Positions 8,969 to 17,781 of a stretch of 64,000 nucleotides of DNA are shown here, piece by piece (the stretch's first letter is position 1; each line of letters starts with the position of its first letter). The position numbers were made by a program, and so were the translations under genes. The notes beneath the pieces were generated by a model, which was not told where the DNA came from, ran no database searches, and was given only the letters and a program-made list of their open reading frames with translations. Source of the DNA: a bacterium (GTDB lineage: Bacteria; Armatimonadota; Chthonomonadetes; Chthonomonadales; Chthonomonadaceae); NCBI GenBank assembly GCA_021805395.1, contig JAJZFJ010000043.1, forward strand, positions 30,930-94,929, read 5' to 3'.

Positions 8969-10094
8969 GGTACAACAGGTGCGGATTTATTCTTGTTTTA
9001 TAGTGCAGCAAATCTTCCTGCCATGTATGGGATAAGGAAGGTGCGAAATCACCCTCATTCAAAATATTATAGAGGCGACTGTTTGCAAGCAAGGTGTTTG
9101 TGAGTGTAGGGTCCCAAACCCCTTTATATAAACTCTGTAACACACTCATTAATCCCATTCCTACTTCAACGGAATCAACTTTCTCTCTATCGATAACTTC
9201 GATCTGCACACCGAAACATAACTCACCCGAATACTGCCTCTCGCCTGGAGTAAACTTAACAGGCATAAACTTTACACCTGGATAGCAGTTTGCATTTAAG
9301 CAGGAGGCGAATTGGAAGGGATCTATCCATGGTGCCCCCACCAGTTGGAACGGAAAATTTGTACCCCTGCCCACGGATATATTTGTGAACTCTACAGTCG
9401 CGATTCCTGAATATAAAATTGCTTGCGTGAGAGACCGAATATTGGGCGAAGGATTAATCCACATGAGACCTGTATCATCCCAGTACATGCCTCGATTCCA
9501 GCCTTCACATGGTATCACGATGAGATTGGTTGAAAGCCTTCTCTCCTGCACGAAAAGTTTTGCCAGTTCTCCAACAGTTAAGCCATGACGAATTGGCAAA
9601 GGATGGCAAGCAACAAAGCTGAGTTCATATGGATCTGCAAGCGGCCCTTCTATTCGCACTCCACTAACTGGATTCGGCCTGTCTAGAACCATCAAAGTGG
9701 TGCCAGTTTCAGCAGCAGCTTCCATACAGCCTAATAAGGTGCTGATATAAGTGTAGTATCTGCAGCCAACATCCTGAATATCATAAATCAGGACATCAAT
9801 CCCATTCAGCTGTTCTTTATCAGGTTTCTTCTTATCTCCATACAGGCTGAAAATGGGAATTCCCGTTTGAGCATGATATCCATTTTCCACTTCTGAATCC
9901 AGATCACCTAGAATGCCATGCTCGGGACTGAAGAGTGCAGCAAGCTCTGTGTTGGGAGAGGAGTACAGGATATCGAGTGTTGATCTACCTGAGGCTGAAT
10001 AGCCTGTGTGGTTGGTAACGAGGGCAATCTTCGTTCCCAATAACAGACTTAGCCTGGAATTCATCAGGCTATCAATACCCAGGGTAACTGGCAC
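8961..10094 (-). CDS. namZ: DUF1343 / NamZ-like exo-beta-N-acetylmuramidase
   Basis: 377 residues with the DUF1343 pattern: GIDSLMNSRLSLLLGTKIALVTNHTGYSASG (about 6-36), LFSPEHGILGDLDSEVENG (about 54-72), YDIQDVGCRYYTYISTL (about 105-121), VLDRPNPVSGVRIEGPL (about 135-151), LPIRHGLTVGEL and GRGTNFPFQLVGAPWIDP. The characterised member of the family removes terminal MurNAc from peptidoglycan fragments. No signal peptide is seen from the chosen GTG start, so it may act in the cytosol or use another export route. The start shares one base with the stop of the HD-GYP gene (TAGTG), and the end overlaps the PfkB kinase, giving a three-gene translational unit. Confidence 0.85.
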   Translation of the reverse strand: MPVTLGIDSLMNSRLSLLLGTKIALVTNHTGYSASGRSTLDILYSSPNTELAALFSPEHGILGDLDSEVENGYHAQTGIPIFSLYGDKKKPDKEQLNGIDVLIYDIQDVGCRYYTYISTLLGCMEAAAETGTTLMVLDRPNPVSGVRIEGPLADPYELSFVACHPLPIRHGLTVGELAKLFVQERRLSTNLIVIPCEGWNRGMYWDDTGLMWINPSPNIRSLTQAILYSGIATVEFTNISVGRGTNFPFQLVGAPWIDPFQFASCLNANCYPGVKFMPVKFTPGERQYSGELCFGVQIEVIDREKVDSVEVGMGLMSVLQSLYKGVWDPTLTNTLLANSRLYNILNEGDFAPSLSHTWQEDLLHYKTRINPHLLYHE

Positions 10095-11662
10095 TAGAAG
10101 CAGACCATTGGCTCTACCAGAAGGAGATGTTCAAAATCAAATCCATGGTAACCAAACAGCTGTATGCATGCATCCACAGCATCGGGATCGTAGAGAGTGG
10201 ATTTCTTGGCCATTATCTCATCCAGTGCCTTCTCAATTCCCAAGGCAGGTCGATAGGGACGGTGTGATGCCATTGCCTCTACTACATCAGCAACCCCCAT
10301 TATCCTGGCTTCATTGCAGATTTCACTCTGGTGCAGCCCCTGAGGATACCCTGATCCATCCAGGCGTTCATGATGCTGAAGAGCAACAAGCGCAACAGGG
10401 AAATCAAACTCTATCCCACGCAGCATATTGTATCCAATCTCGGGATGTGTCCTTATGATTGCCATCTCTGCAGTGGTTAAGGCACCTGTTCGGGTCATAA
10501 TTTCAGAAGGAACACTTATCTTGCCTACATCATGAAGTAAACCTGCTACCTGTAACTGTGTTACTTTCTCAGATGAATGACCCAGTACTTTGGCAATTGC
10601 ACCAGCCAATACGCCAACTCTGCGCTGATGTGCAGAGGTGTATGGGTCTCTCACCTCCACTGCAAACGACAAGGCACGCACTACACCGTCCAGGCTCCGT
10701 TTCAAACGGTCAGCATGTTGAAGCAGATAATCTTTCCCATCAGCCGGCTGCTGCTGAATGTAGAGTGATATACCGTCCTGAGAAGGGTATCCTCGGATGT
10801 GAAGAATTTTTTTATCCACCTGAAAATCCATACATATCTGTGACTGATGCTGCATGGCATATGTGAATTGCTCTTTAAGAGCTACTGCAACCTGTTCGGG
10901 CAATGCTTCCCACAATGTAGTAGTAAACAGCTCATCTCTTTTCTTGTTTAAAAGCTTCTCTGCCATCGCATTCACATAGGTGCATTTACCACTTCTGTCC
11001 AGCGACAGGTAGGCTTCGGACATGGACTGAAGGATATTTGTCATCCTTCTCCCCGTCCTACGAAGCGCTCTTTCAGTAATCGCATGCTCTTCTCTCATTG
11101 TTGAGAGCTGGAGACCTACTTTAAGAAAATCGATCAATGGAGACAGTTTGTTTAACTCTATATTTTTCAAAGGCTGATTACAAGAGATACAGAGCATACC
11201 TCTGAATCGCTTGCCACTGCTTAAAGGTACTATTATCAGATTTTTATTGTGAGTAGGTATTAGCCATTTTGCTATTTGAGAGACACTTTCATGATCATCC
11301 ACATTTTCAAACCGAAAAACTTCGTTTACCTGCTGAAACTTTTGGAATTCCGATACAATTGCTGGATCAACGATCTGTGCAACACTTTTAACTGAGCTTT
11401 CGTCCGCAAATACAGTTTCCAACTGTTTGTCCATTCCAAGCCTGATAAACCTGAAATGCGACCCGGGGAAAAGTAGACTGCTTCTGTACATAGGCTCGAT
11501 AACGAGATCAGACAGATTCTTTCCCTGTTTCAAACCATCCAGCAGTAGTTGTGTGGATGTTTGGGAGTAAGTAGGTGTGAGTAATCCGTTAATCTCCACC
11601 ATCACAGTAGCAACATCGGGAGGTGGGGTTACAACATTAGAGTGTAAGGGAAGTTGTGTCAC
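10094..11662 (-). CDS. GAF/PAS/HD-GYP domain protein (c-di-GMP phosphodiesterase type)
   Basis: 522 residues, no membrane segment. About residues 30-190 look like a divergent GAF sensor. About 205-290 form a PAS domain (MSEAYLSLDRSGKCTYVNAMAE). About 330-500 are HD-GYP: HQRRVGVLAG, LLHDVGKISVP, THPEIGYNML, LQHHERLDGSGYPQGL and IMGVADVVEAM, with the HD pair, the extra His residues and the GYP triplet all present, so cyclic-di-GMP hydrolysis is expected. It starts at GTG 11662 after GTGAGGA; the ATG two bases earlier is out of frame. It is preceded by a 58-codon ORF and overlaps the NamZ-like gene, which links c-di-GMP signalling to cell-wall sugar turnover. Confidence 0.88.
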   Translation of the reverse strand: MTQLPLHSNVVTPPPDVATVMVEINGLLTPTYSQTSTQLLLDGLKQGKNLSDLVIEPMYRSSLLFPGSHFRFIRLGMDKQLETVFADESSVKSVAQIVDPAIVSEFQKFQQVNEVFRFENVDDHESVSQIAKWLIPTHNKNLIIVPLSSGKRFRGMLCISCNQPLKNIELNKLSPLIDFLKVGLQLSTMREEHAITERALRRTGRRMTNILQSMSEAYLSLDRSGKCTYVNAMAEKLLNKKRDELFTTTLWEALPEQVAVALKEQFTYAMQHQSQICMDFQVDKKILHIRGYPSQDGISLYIQQQPADGKDYLLQHADRLKRSLDGVVRALSFAVEVRDPYTSAHQRRVGVLAGAIAKVLGHSSEKVTQLQVAGLLHDVGKISVPSEIMTRTGALTTAEMAIIRTHPEIGYNMLRGIEFDFPVALVALQHHERLDGSGYPQGLHQSEICNEARIMGVADVVEAMASHRPYRPALGIEKALDEIMAKKSTLYDPDAVDACIQLFGYHGFDFEHLLLVEPMVCF

Positions 11663-11672
11663 ATTATCCTCA

Positions 11673-11849
11673 CTAATCTATGATCGATTCATTCTCTGGA
11701 AGAGTGAAAAGAAGCATGCTCCAGGAGCTACTCTTCTTTCCGCCCCCCTTCGAGTGACAATTGAGGTAAGACAGGCAGCGATTGCCTTCAGATTGTGATT
11801 TTCCCGGCCACACGGAGACTGCAGAGAACATAGCCAAAGATACAGACAT
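11673..11849 (-). CDS. Possible 58-aa small protein upstream of the HD-GYP gene
   Basis: An ATG at 11849 preceded by an AAGGAGAGAG ribosome-binding site opens a 58-codon frame ending TAG at 11673-11675, ten bases before the HD-GYP start. The peptide begins MSVSLAMFSAVSVWPG, has two Cys in CLSYLNC, then a basic SKGGGKK stretch and ends LFTLPENESIID. No family is recognised. The good RBS and tight spacing favour translation, perhaps as a leader or small partner. Another frame across the same bases is longer but lacks a ribosome-binding site. Confidence 0.45.
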   Translation of the reverse strand: MSVSLAMFSAVSVWPGKSQSEGNRCLSYLNCHSKGGGKKSSSWSMLLFTLPENESIID

Positions 11850-11959
11850 GAGCTCTCTCCTTGTGTTATTGCGATTTTCAACCTTCGATAATAAACCAAC
11901 ACAGAACTTCGTTAAGTTCGAATTCTAACAGGAGTTATATTACTACAAAAGCAGCTAAT

Positions 11960-12460
11960 CTACCTTCGGTTATATAACTGAACCCATTTAGTTGCAAGCA
12001 CTCCATTAATGGCCCCCAGCATCAACCCTATAAAGAGAAGTGCAATTGCAAAACTCGGCATTATGAGAAGAAACAAGAGTGCAAGGATTACAACCAGTAC
12101 TGGGCTTCCATGAAGTGCCCCTACTATTAATCCAGCTGTGATAACATTGCAGCAGCTGAGTATGGGTCCATAAATGAACGCACCTCCCCAGGGGGATTTG
12201 CGATTTCGTATTAGTATGACCATCCAGTACCAAAAGCATCCAAAACATATTGCTAGTCCAGGAAGTAATGCAATTGCATCTGGCCATTGAATTGTAGAAG
12301 TACTGCTCCATTGAGTACTGGATAAAGGTAGAGGTATGGATGGTACGTGAAAGAGCTTAAACACTGGTTTAGTGATGACGTTAGCTAACAGGGTATTAAT
12401 TAACATCACCACCAGGATGCTTAAACTTCCTGGTCTTCCATACTTACCTTTCCACATCAT
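11960..12460 (-). CDS. Small multi-pass membrane protein, unknown function
   Basis: About 166 residues from the ATG at 12460, which has AAGGA ten bases upstream; the in-frame ATG at 12478 has none. Four hydrophobic segments are visible: LSILVVMLINTLLANVI (N-terminal), IALLPGLAICFGCFWYWMVILI, IYGPILSCCNVITAGLIVGAL, and VVILALLFLLIMPSFAIALLFIGLML with the C-terminal tail. The short basic segment IRNRKSPWGG lies between helices 2 and 3. No family is recognised. A TATAAT-like -10 sequence (complement of 12498-12503) lies just upstream, so it is probably transcribed on its own. It may be a small integral membrane component or an orphan. Confidence 0.55.
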   Translation of the reverse strand: MMWKGKYGRPGSLSILVVMLINTLLANVITKPVFKLFHVPSIPLPLSSTQWSSTSTIQWPDAIALLPGLAICFGCFWYWMVILIRNRKSPWGGAFIYGPILSCCNVITAGLIVGALHGSPVLVVILALLFLLIMPSFAIALLFIGLMLGAINGVLATKWVQLYNRR

Positions 12461-12557
12461 TTGTGTCTTTTCCTTCATTTAAATGGATGTAATAGAAATT
12501 ATAACATGTAAAACTCTATTCATCACTAGAATTGTTCTTTTAATATCTATATTTACT

Positions 12558-13850
12558 TTACAATCTGGAAAATGATTCGTCTGATGATTGAATTATTTTA
12601 TGTATATCCCGTTCAGTCATAGCAACTGACAGGAAAGCAGCCTCAAACTGTGATGGCGGCCAATATATTCCCGATTCTAGCATCTGCCTGAACCACATAC
12701 CAAATTGTGCAGTATCACAGCTTTTAGCACTTGTGTAATCGGTTACTTCACTTGCACTTGTAAAAAAGCAGGTTACCATACTGCCACAGTTATTGACTAT
12801 CACAGGGATATTTCTTGCTTTGGCTTTTTCCCTCAAACCGGCGGCACATAGATCTCCAAGCGCGGCAAGTTTTGGGTAAATTGTGTCTGCATTTGCTTTC
12901 AGATACTGCAGCACGTTGAGACCTGCTATAACTGCTATTGGATTGCCTGAAAGGGTCCCAGCCTGATACACCGGCCCTAGCGGTGCCACCGTCTCCATAA
13001 TTTCCCGGCGGCCACCATAAATGCCTAAGGGAAGGCCGCCACCAGCAATTTTGCCAAGCGTAGTCATATCGGGTGTTATGTTCAGTAACTGCTGAGCACC
13101 TCCTAAACTCACCCTGAACCCGCTCATCACTTCGTCAAAGATGAGCACAGCTCCCCACTGTGTACAACAGTCACGAAGTGTCTGCAGAAAATTGGTAGAT
13201 CCAACCACACAGCCCATATTTCCCGCCACAGGTTCAACGATAACACATGCAATACTTTCACCGTGACTTTTAAAGAGGCTTAAAACACTTTCTGCATCGT
13301 TGTATCTAAGAGTTATCGTATCAGCAGTAACCGCTTCTGGCACACCAGCACATTCTGGAAGTCCCAGTGTAGCCACACCAGAACCTGCCTTAGCAAGTAA
13401 AAAATCTGCGTGGCCATGGTAATTGCCCTCGAATTTAACTATTAACTTTTTACCTGTGTATCCTCGTGTAACCCTTATGGCAGACATTGTGGCTTCGGTA
13501 CCTGAGGAGACCATCCTCAGCATCTCTATGGAGGGCATTATTTCACAAACCAGCTCGGCTAATTCTACTTCAAGCTCAGTTGGCGCACCATACGTGGTTC
13601 CAGATGAAAGCTGACTTTCTATGGCTTTGGTGACTATCTCGGGTGCATGCCCTAAAATGAGTGGACCCCAGGAACCTATACAGTCTATATACCTGTTGCC
13701 ATCCACATCGTAGAGATATGCTCCTTCACCCCTGGAAATAAAAATTGGATTTCCACCCACAGATTTGAATGCTCGAACAGGTGAGTTAACACCACCAGGT
13801 ATCACTCTCTCAGCCCGTTCGAACAATGTTCTAGAATTTGTGTGATGCAT
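12558..13850 (-). CDS. hemL: Glutamate-1-semialdehyde 2,1-aminomutase
   Basis: PLP enzyme that makes 5-aminolevulinate from glutamate-1-semialdehyde, the C5 route to haem. I start it at ATG 13850 (430 residues, the normal length) because the family opens with SRTLFERAERVIPGGVNSPVRAF; the open frame continues 53 codons upstream without homology. Motifs: GVNSPVRAF, SSGTEATMSAIRVTRGYTG, FEGNYHGHADFLL, LIFDEVMSGFRVS, and the PLP Lys in TTLGKIAGGGLPLG. It lies after infA in the same direction, but the 220-bp gap suggests its own promoter. No other haem genes are in the window. Confidence 0.95.
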   Translation of the reverse strand: MHHTNSRTLFERAERVIPGGVNSPVRAFKSVGGNPIFISRGEGAYLYDVDGNRYIDCIGSWGPLILGHAPEIVTKAIESQLSSGTTYGAPTELEVELAELVCEIMPSIEMLRMVSSGTEATMSAIRVTRGYTGKKLIVKFEGNYHGHADFLLAKAGSGVATLGLPECAGVPEAVTADTITLRYNDAESVLSLFKSHGESIACVIVEPVAGNMGCVVGSTNFLQTLRDCCTQWGAVLIFDEVMSGFRVSLGGAQQLLNITPDMTTLGKIAGGGLPLGIYGGRREIMETVAPLGPVYQAGTLSGNPIAVIAGLNVLQYLKANADTIYPKLAALGDLCAAGLREKAKARNIPVIVNNCGSMVTCFFTSASEVTDYTSAKSCDTAQFGMWFRQMLESGIYWPPSQFEAAFLSVAMTERDIHKIIQSSDESFSRL

Positions 13851-14073
13851 CAATTTGTTTCCAATTCTATCTCTATTGATGTGGTACTGACAATTTTGCC
13901 AGTTCCAAAAACCTTGCGTTTTTATGCTTATTGATGAAAAAACATTTGTGAATAGGTATCCACAAATATGTACAGAAAGAATCTGAAGATTTAGTTGTAT
14001 ATTTAACAAACAGAGTGGTTCTCACCTTCACACTGAAAATTCCACTCTTGAATATATCAAAGCGAGATCACTT

Positions 14074-14403
14074 CTATTTGAAGCGATACACTATGCGGCC
14101 TCTCTCCAGATCATAGGCAGATAGCTCCACCAGTACTCTATCTCCCATTAGGATACGTATGTAATTCTGTCTCATTTTGCCCGCAATGTGGGCTAATACA
14201 GTTTTGTTCTGATCGCCTACCGGGATCTCCACCCGAAACATGGCATTAGGCAACAGTTCTGTGACTTTACCTTCTACCTGAATACCATCTTCCTTATCTG
14301 TCTGTTCTGCTGGTGGCCGTGGAGCTGGACGTCGTGGTACGGCAGCGCTGCCCCGGTTTCCGCCTGTTGGTCTACCGCCTGTTGGTCTTTTAGGTGCTGG
14401 CAT
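14074..14403 (-). CDS. infA: Translation initiation factor IF-1 with N-terminal extension
   Basis: Binds the 30S A site during initiation. The OB-fold is clear from [23 protein letters not shown] to [25 protein letters not shown] and the closing RGRIVYRFK. At 109 residues it is about 37 longer than usual: residues 1-37 are Gly/Pro/Arg-rich (with a repeated RPTGG), and a short PVGDQN insertion lies inside the OB fold. No alternative start codon lies between the extension and the conserved part, and AGGAGG stands 12 bases before this ATG, so the extension is probably translated. It follows map at 40 bp. Confidence 0.93.
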   Translation of the reverse strand: MPAPKRPTGGRPTGGNRGSAAVPRRPAPRPPAEQTDKEDGIQVEGKVTELLPNAMFRVEIPVGDQNKTVLAHIAGKMRQNYIRILMGDRVLVELSAYDLERGRIVYRFK

Positions 14404-14443
14404 ATAGTTATCAATCCTCCTCTTAACAGTAGAAACTGATTAA

Positions 14444-15247
14444 TCAGTCTCTGGTTAGAATGAGAGCATTGCGCTCTCCAATGGCAATAGTATGCTCGAA
14501 ATGTGCAGATATTTTTCCGTCGGCTGTCACAATTGTCCATCCATCTCTAAGCGTTCGAATATCTTTTTTACCCATATTCAGCATGGGCTCAATCGCAAAA
14601 GTCATTCCTGTCTCCAGAAGTGTTCCTGATCCAGGCCGTCCATAGTTGGGTACGTCCAGTGCACTTTCATGCATGCTTCGACCTACACCATGTCCATGTA
14701 ACTCCCTAACGACGGAATATCCGTTACTCTCAGCGAATTTTTGAATGCTCCAGCCTACATCCCCAGTTGTATTCCCTGGCAGGGCATTTGAAATTCCAAT
14801 ATTCAGTGCTTCCTCAGTTACTTTAAGTAATCGGTCCACATCTGGTCTTATAGTTCCCACAGCAAAAGTGAGAGCAGTGTCTGCCACGAAGCCTTTCAGC
14901 TCAACGCAGCAATCCATGGTTACTATATCTCCAGATTGTATCACCTTTTGACCAGGAATTCCATGCACTATCTCCTCATTCACCGAGATACATGTCCATG
15001 CTGGATAAGGAGGATGTCCCGCGGGAGTGTAACCTAAACAGGGCGACGTTGCCCCGTTTTGGGTAATGTAATCTTCAGCAAGGTCCTCAAGTTGACCAGT
15101 GGTCATTCCAGGCCTCACGGTCTCCTTTGCCATTATGCATACATGACGGGCAATCTTCCCTGCCTCTCTCATTATCTCAATCTCTGCTGGAGTCTTGATG
15201 AGGGATTTATCCACACGTCTGGCGTGCTGTCTTCTGGATTTCAGCAT
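14444..15247 (-). CDS. map: Methionine aminopeptidase, type I
   Basis: Removes the N-terminal Met from nascent proteins; dinuclear-metal cytosolic enzyme. The 267 residues include IKTPAEIEIMREAGKIA (about 17-33), the metal ligands in VTMDCCVELKGFVADTALTF, LHGHGVGRSMHE, FAIEPMLN and HFEHTIAIGE, in the pita-bread order. An extra 16-residue basic N-terminus (LKSRRQHARR) precedes the core; it may help ribosome binding, but this is inference. It sits in the standard secY-adk-map-infA order, 16 bp after adk. Confidence 0.95.
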   Translation of the reverse strand: MLKSRRQHARRVDKSLIKTPAEIEIMREAGKIARHVCIMAKETVRPGMTTGQLEDLAEDYITQNGATSPCLGYTPAGHPPYPAWTCISVNEEIVHGIPGQKVIQSGDIVTMDCCVELKGFVADTALTFAVGTIRPDVDRLLKVTEEALNIGISNALPGNTTGDVGWSIQKFAESNGYSVVRELHGHGVGRSMHESALDVPNYGRPGSGTLLETGMTFAIEPMLNMGKKDIRTLRDGWTIVTADGKISAHFEHTIAIGERNALILTRD

Positions 15248-15263
15248 CTTTTATTCATGTCTC

Positions 15264-15929
15264 CTATCCCTTATCTTTACGTAGTGCATTCAGCAAGATT
15301 ATCACGTTACTGAAAACTGTCTCCGGTTCCGGTTCGGCATCGATGATGTGATGTAAATTAGATTTCTTGTAATAAGCTGCAAGTGGAGCTGTCTTTTCTG
15401 CATATACTTCCAGGCGGCGCCTAACAATTTCGGGAGCATCATCTGGTCTGCGCTCAAGCAAACTATGACAGATATCACATAGGCCTGGCTGCAGCGGTGG
15501 CTGTGTTACAATATGGTAGGTTGATCCATCTCGGGGGCAAACCCTGCGACCACTAAAGCGCTCTACAATTAATTCTACTCTAGCCTGAAACTCTAATACA
15601 GCAGTTAATGTCAGATTCCTGGCTTTCAGCATTGTATCCAGTGATTCGGCTTGTGGAATGGTTCGTGGAAATCCATCCAGCAGATACCCTGAACTACAGT
15701 CCGGCTCGAGTGTTCTTTTCATTACGGCACCTAACACTATTTCATCAGGAACGTATTCACCTTTATCAATCCGATATCTCTGAATTGATCTTCCTAGTTC
15801 GGTGCCTCTATTAAGTGCATCCCTGAATATCGCCCCTGTTGAAATAGTTGGTATTGCGTAATGAATTGCGATACGTGCTCCCTGGGTACCCTTTCCTACG
15901 CCAGGAGGACCTAGTAGAACAAGTATCAT
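15264..15929 (-). CDS. adk: Adenylate kinase
   Basis: ATP + AMP to 2 ADP. The 221-residue long form has the P-loop GPPGVGKGT (about 7-15), the AMP-site DGFPRT, and the LID region from GRRVC to the conserved RRPDDAPEIVRRRL. In the LID, zinc-type ligands appear as C-x2-D (VCPRDG) and C-x2-C (CDIC), so a structural zinc held by three Cys and an Asp is plausible; the family's usual pattern has Cys at the first pair. It lies 32 bp after secY. Confidence 0.95.
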   Translation of the reverse strand: MILVLLGPPGVGKGTQGARIAIHYAIPTISTGAIFRDALNRGTELGRSIQRYRIDKGEYVPDEIVLGAVMKRTLEPDCSSGYLLDGFPRTIPQAESLDTMLKARNLTLTAVLEFQARVELIVERFSGRRVCPRDGSTYHIVTQPPLQPGLCDICHSLLERRPDDAPEIVRRRLEVYAEKTAPLAAYYKKSNLHHIIDAEPEPETVFSNVIILLNALRKDKG

Positions 15930-15961
15930 TTTCTGAGAACTCTCTATGAACTCACCGTTTT

Positions 15962-17311
15962 CTACTCAGGCAATCCGCTGTTGTTTGGAATTGTGAACGG
16001 AGCTTGAGACTGCGTATTTTTTATGAAGCCCTGGTAGTTTCTTTGCAAGAGCTGTGCCTCAATGGCCTGCATGGTATCGATAGCTACACCTACAAGGATC
16101 AACAGAGAAGTTCCACCAATCAGTGAAAAAGTAGGAAATCCTGTTAGCTCAGGAACCTCATACTGCACTATTGCAATGAATGCCAGGAATGTGGCACCGG
16201 CAGTAGTCATTCTAGATACAACTGCTTCCAGATAATCGTAAGTAGGCTTACCTGGTCGTACACCGGGGATATAGGACCCGGATTTGTTCAGGTTCTCAGC
16301 CATATCATCTACTGGTAAAACAACTGCAGTGTAGAAGAATGTGAATGCAAAGACAACCAGACCATACACAACCGTAGAGCCAATGTTTGCTCCAGGCTGA
16401 AGAAGCATTGCATAGTGTTTCACAAAACCTATGAACCCAGGATCACCAGGTTTGCCGGGGAGCATATTCGATAAAGTTGCAGGGAGCAGCATGAGCGAAA
16501 TTGCAAAGATAACAGGCATAACACCGGCTGCATTAACCTTGATTGGCAAGAATGAAGTGCTTGCCTGAGTCTGCCCACGTCCAACCACCCTCTTGAAGTG
16601 AAGAACAGGTATCCTTCGTGTTCCCTGGGTGATATAGACAACCAGGACAACCATTCCAACAAATGCCGCGATAAGAATGAGCAGATTGAAAAAAGATGCA
16701 CCACTTCGTAGCTGTTCAGAAATCCCTACAATGTATGATGGGAGATTTAGAGCTATCCCGGCAAAAATGATAAGAGAGACTCCGTTCCCAACTCCCTTTT
16801 TGGTAACCTGCTCACCAAGCCAGAGTAAGAACATGGTACCTGCTGTGAGGATGACCATGATGGGGATGACCTGTGAGAAATATGAGAGAGTCATCGAGAA
16901 GTGAAGGCCCAACAGAAGGGTTAATCCGAAGGACTGTCCCAAACCAAGCGGAATGGTAATCCTCCTGGTGATGTTGGCTATTCTCTTTCTGCCTGCTTCC
17001 CCTTCAGACTGCATATCTCTGAACTTCGGCACAGCTACACCAAGTAACTGCATGATGATTGAGGCATTGATATAGGGAGCTACTCCCATTGCAAAAAGAG
17101 AAAAGCTGCGTAGTGCTCCTCCAGAAAACGCATTCAATAGCCCTAAGAGACCACCTTGACCATTGTGAAACAGTTTAGCAATACTCTCAGAACTTACTCC
17201 TGGGACAGGTACCCTTGCACCCAATGCAAAGATCGCAAACATAATCAGCACAAACTGAATACGTTTCTGTACATCGGGAATTGCCCACGCCTCTTTAATC
17301 TTATCAATCAT
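15962..17311 (-). CDS. secY: Preprotein translocase subunit SecY
   Basis: Central channel subunit of SecYEG in the inner membrane. It has 449 residues with ten predicted transmembrane segments. Landmarks: the plug region after ALGARVPVPGVSSESI (about 29-44), ALRSFSLFAMGVAPYINASIIMQLL, GLTLLLGLHFSM, the cytoplasmic loop with QGTRRIPVLH, and EAVVSRMTTAGATFLAFIAI near the end. The C-terminal tail continues past LLQRNYQGF. It starts four bases after the rplO stop, in the standard spc-operon position. Confidence 0.96.
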   Translation of the reverse strand: MIDKIKEAWAIPDVQKRIQFVLIMFAIFALGARVPVPGVSSESIAKLFHNGQGGLLGLLNAFSGGALRSFSLFAMGVAPYINASIIMQLLGVAVPKFRDMQSEGEAGRKRIANITRRITIPLGLGQSFGLTLLLGLHFSMTLSYFSQVIPIMVILTAGTMFLLWLGEQVTKKGVGNGVSLIIFAGIALNLPSYIVGISEQLRSGASFFNLLILIAAFVGMVVLVVYITQGTRRIPVLHFKRVVGRGQTQASTSFLPIKVNAAGVMPVIFAISLMLLPATLSNMLPGKPGDPGFIGFVKHYAMLLQPGANIGSTVVYGLVVFAFTFFYTAVVLPVDDMAENLNKSGSYIPGVRPGKPTYDYLEAVVSRMTTAGATFLAFIAIVQYEVPELTGFPTFSLIGGTSLLILVGVAIDTMQAIEAQLLQRNYQGFIKNTQSQAPFTIPNNSGLPE

Positions 17312-17315
17312 CTCT

Positions 17316-17771
17316 TCATGCGTTCCCCAATAGAACGACGCTGCCTCCAGCTTCCTCTATTTTTGTTTTCGCACCCTCACTGATGTGATGTGTATGCACA
17401 GTTAGCGGGCGAGTGATTTCGCCAGTTCCCAATACTTTAAGTCCATGGTGGAGATCTCGCAGGATGCCCATCTGCATTAACAAATCGGGAGTAACTGTTT
17501 GCCCGGCCTCAAACTCTGTGTTCAAAAGTCCGATATTGACGAGAGCATATACTTTCTTGTTTACGGGTCTGAACCCGCGAAGCTGTGGAAGGCGTCGGTG
17601 CAGAGGAGTCTGTCCACCTTCAAAGTTGGGGTTGACGTTCCCTCTAGCTTTGTTACCTTTGTGGCCTTTTGTGGATGTTTTTCCATGTCCTGACCCGATG
17701 CCTCTGCCAAGCCTCTTACGTCTGTGAGTACTGCCTGGCGCTGGCGCTAATGTATGAATTTCGTTTGCCAT
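17316..17771 (-). CDS. rplO: 50S ribosomal protein L15 (uL15)
   Basis: 151 residues, normal length. The N-terminal extended arm has the hallmark RRKRLGRGIGSGHGKTSTKGHKG, which threads into 23S rRNA, followed by FEGGQTPLHRRLPQLRGF and the globular C-terminal part ending in EEAGGSVVLLG. It lies 10 bp after rpmD and 4 bp before secY, so it is co-transcribed with both. Nothing is unusual. Confidence 0.96.
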   Translation of the reverse strand: MANEIHTLAPAPGSTHRRKRLGRGIGSGHGKTSTKGHKGNKARGNVNPNFEGGQTPLHRRLPQLRGFRPVNKKVYALVNIGLLNTEFEAGQTVTPDLLMQMGILRDLHHGLKVLGTGEITRPLTVHTHHISEGAKTKIEEAGGSVVLLGNA

Positions 17772-17781
17772 AGTATTTTGC

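Noticed and set aside
10006..10458. 150-codon plus-strand frame opposite NamZ-like and HD-GYP genes
   Set aside because: It is antisense to two well-supported genes and has no family pattern.
11678..11902. Minus-strand frame upstream of the HD-GYP gene, longer than the 58-codon ORF
   Set aside because: It lacks a ribosome-binding site at its start and is in another frame of the same DNA; the 58-codon frame has the AAGGAG site.
11663..11959. Possible c-di-GMP riboswitch ahead of the HD-GYP gene
   Set aside because: No GEMM-I or GEMM-II core sequence could be recognised by eye; the only clear feature is the small ORF.
13851..14073. A missed rpmJ (L36) gene after infA
   Set aside because: No reading frame with the Cys/Lys-rich L36 pattern occurs in this interval.
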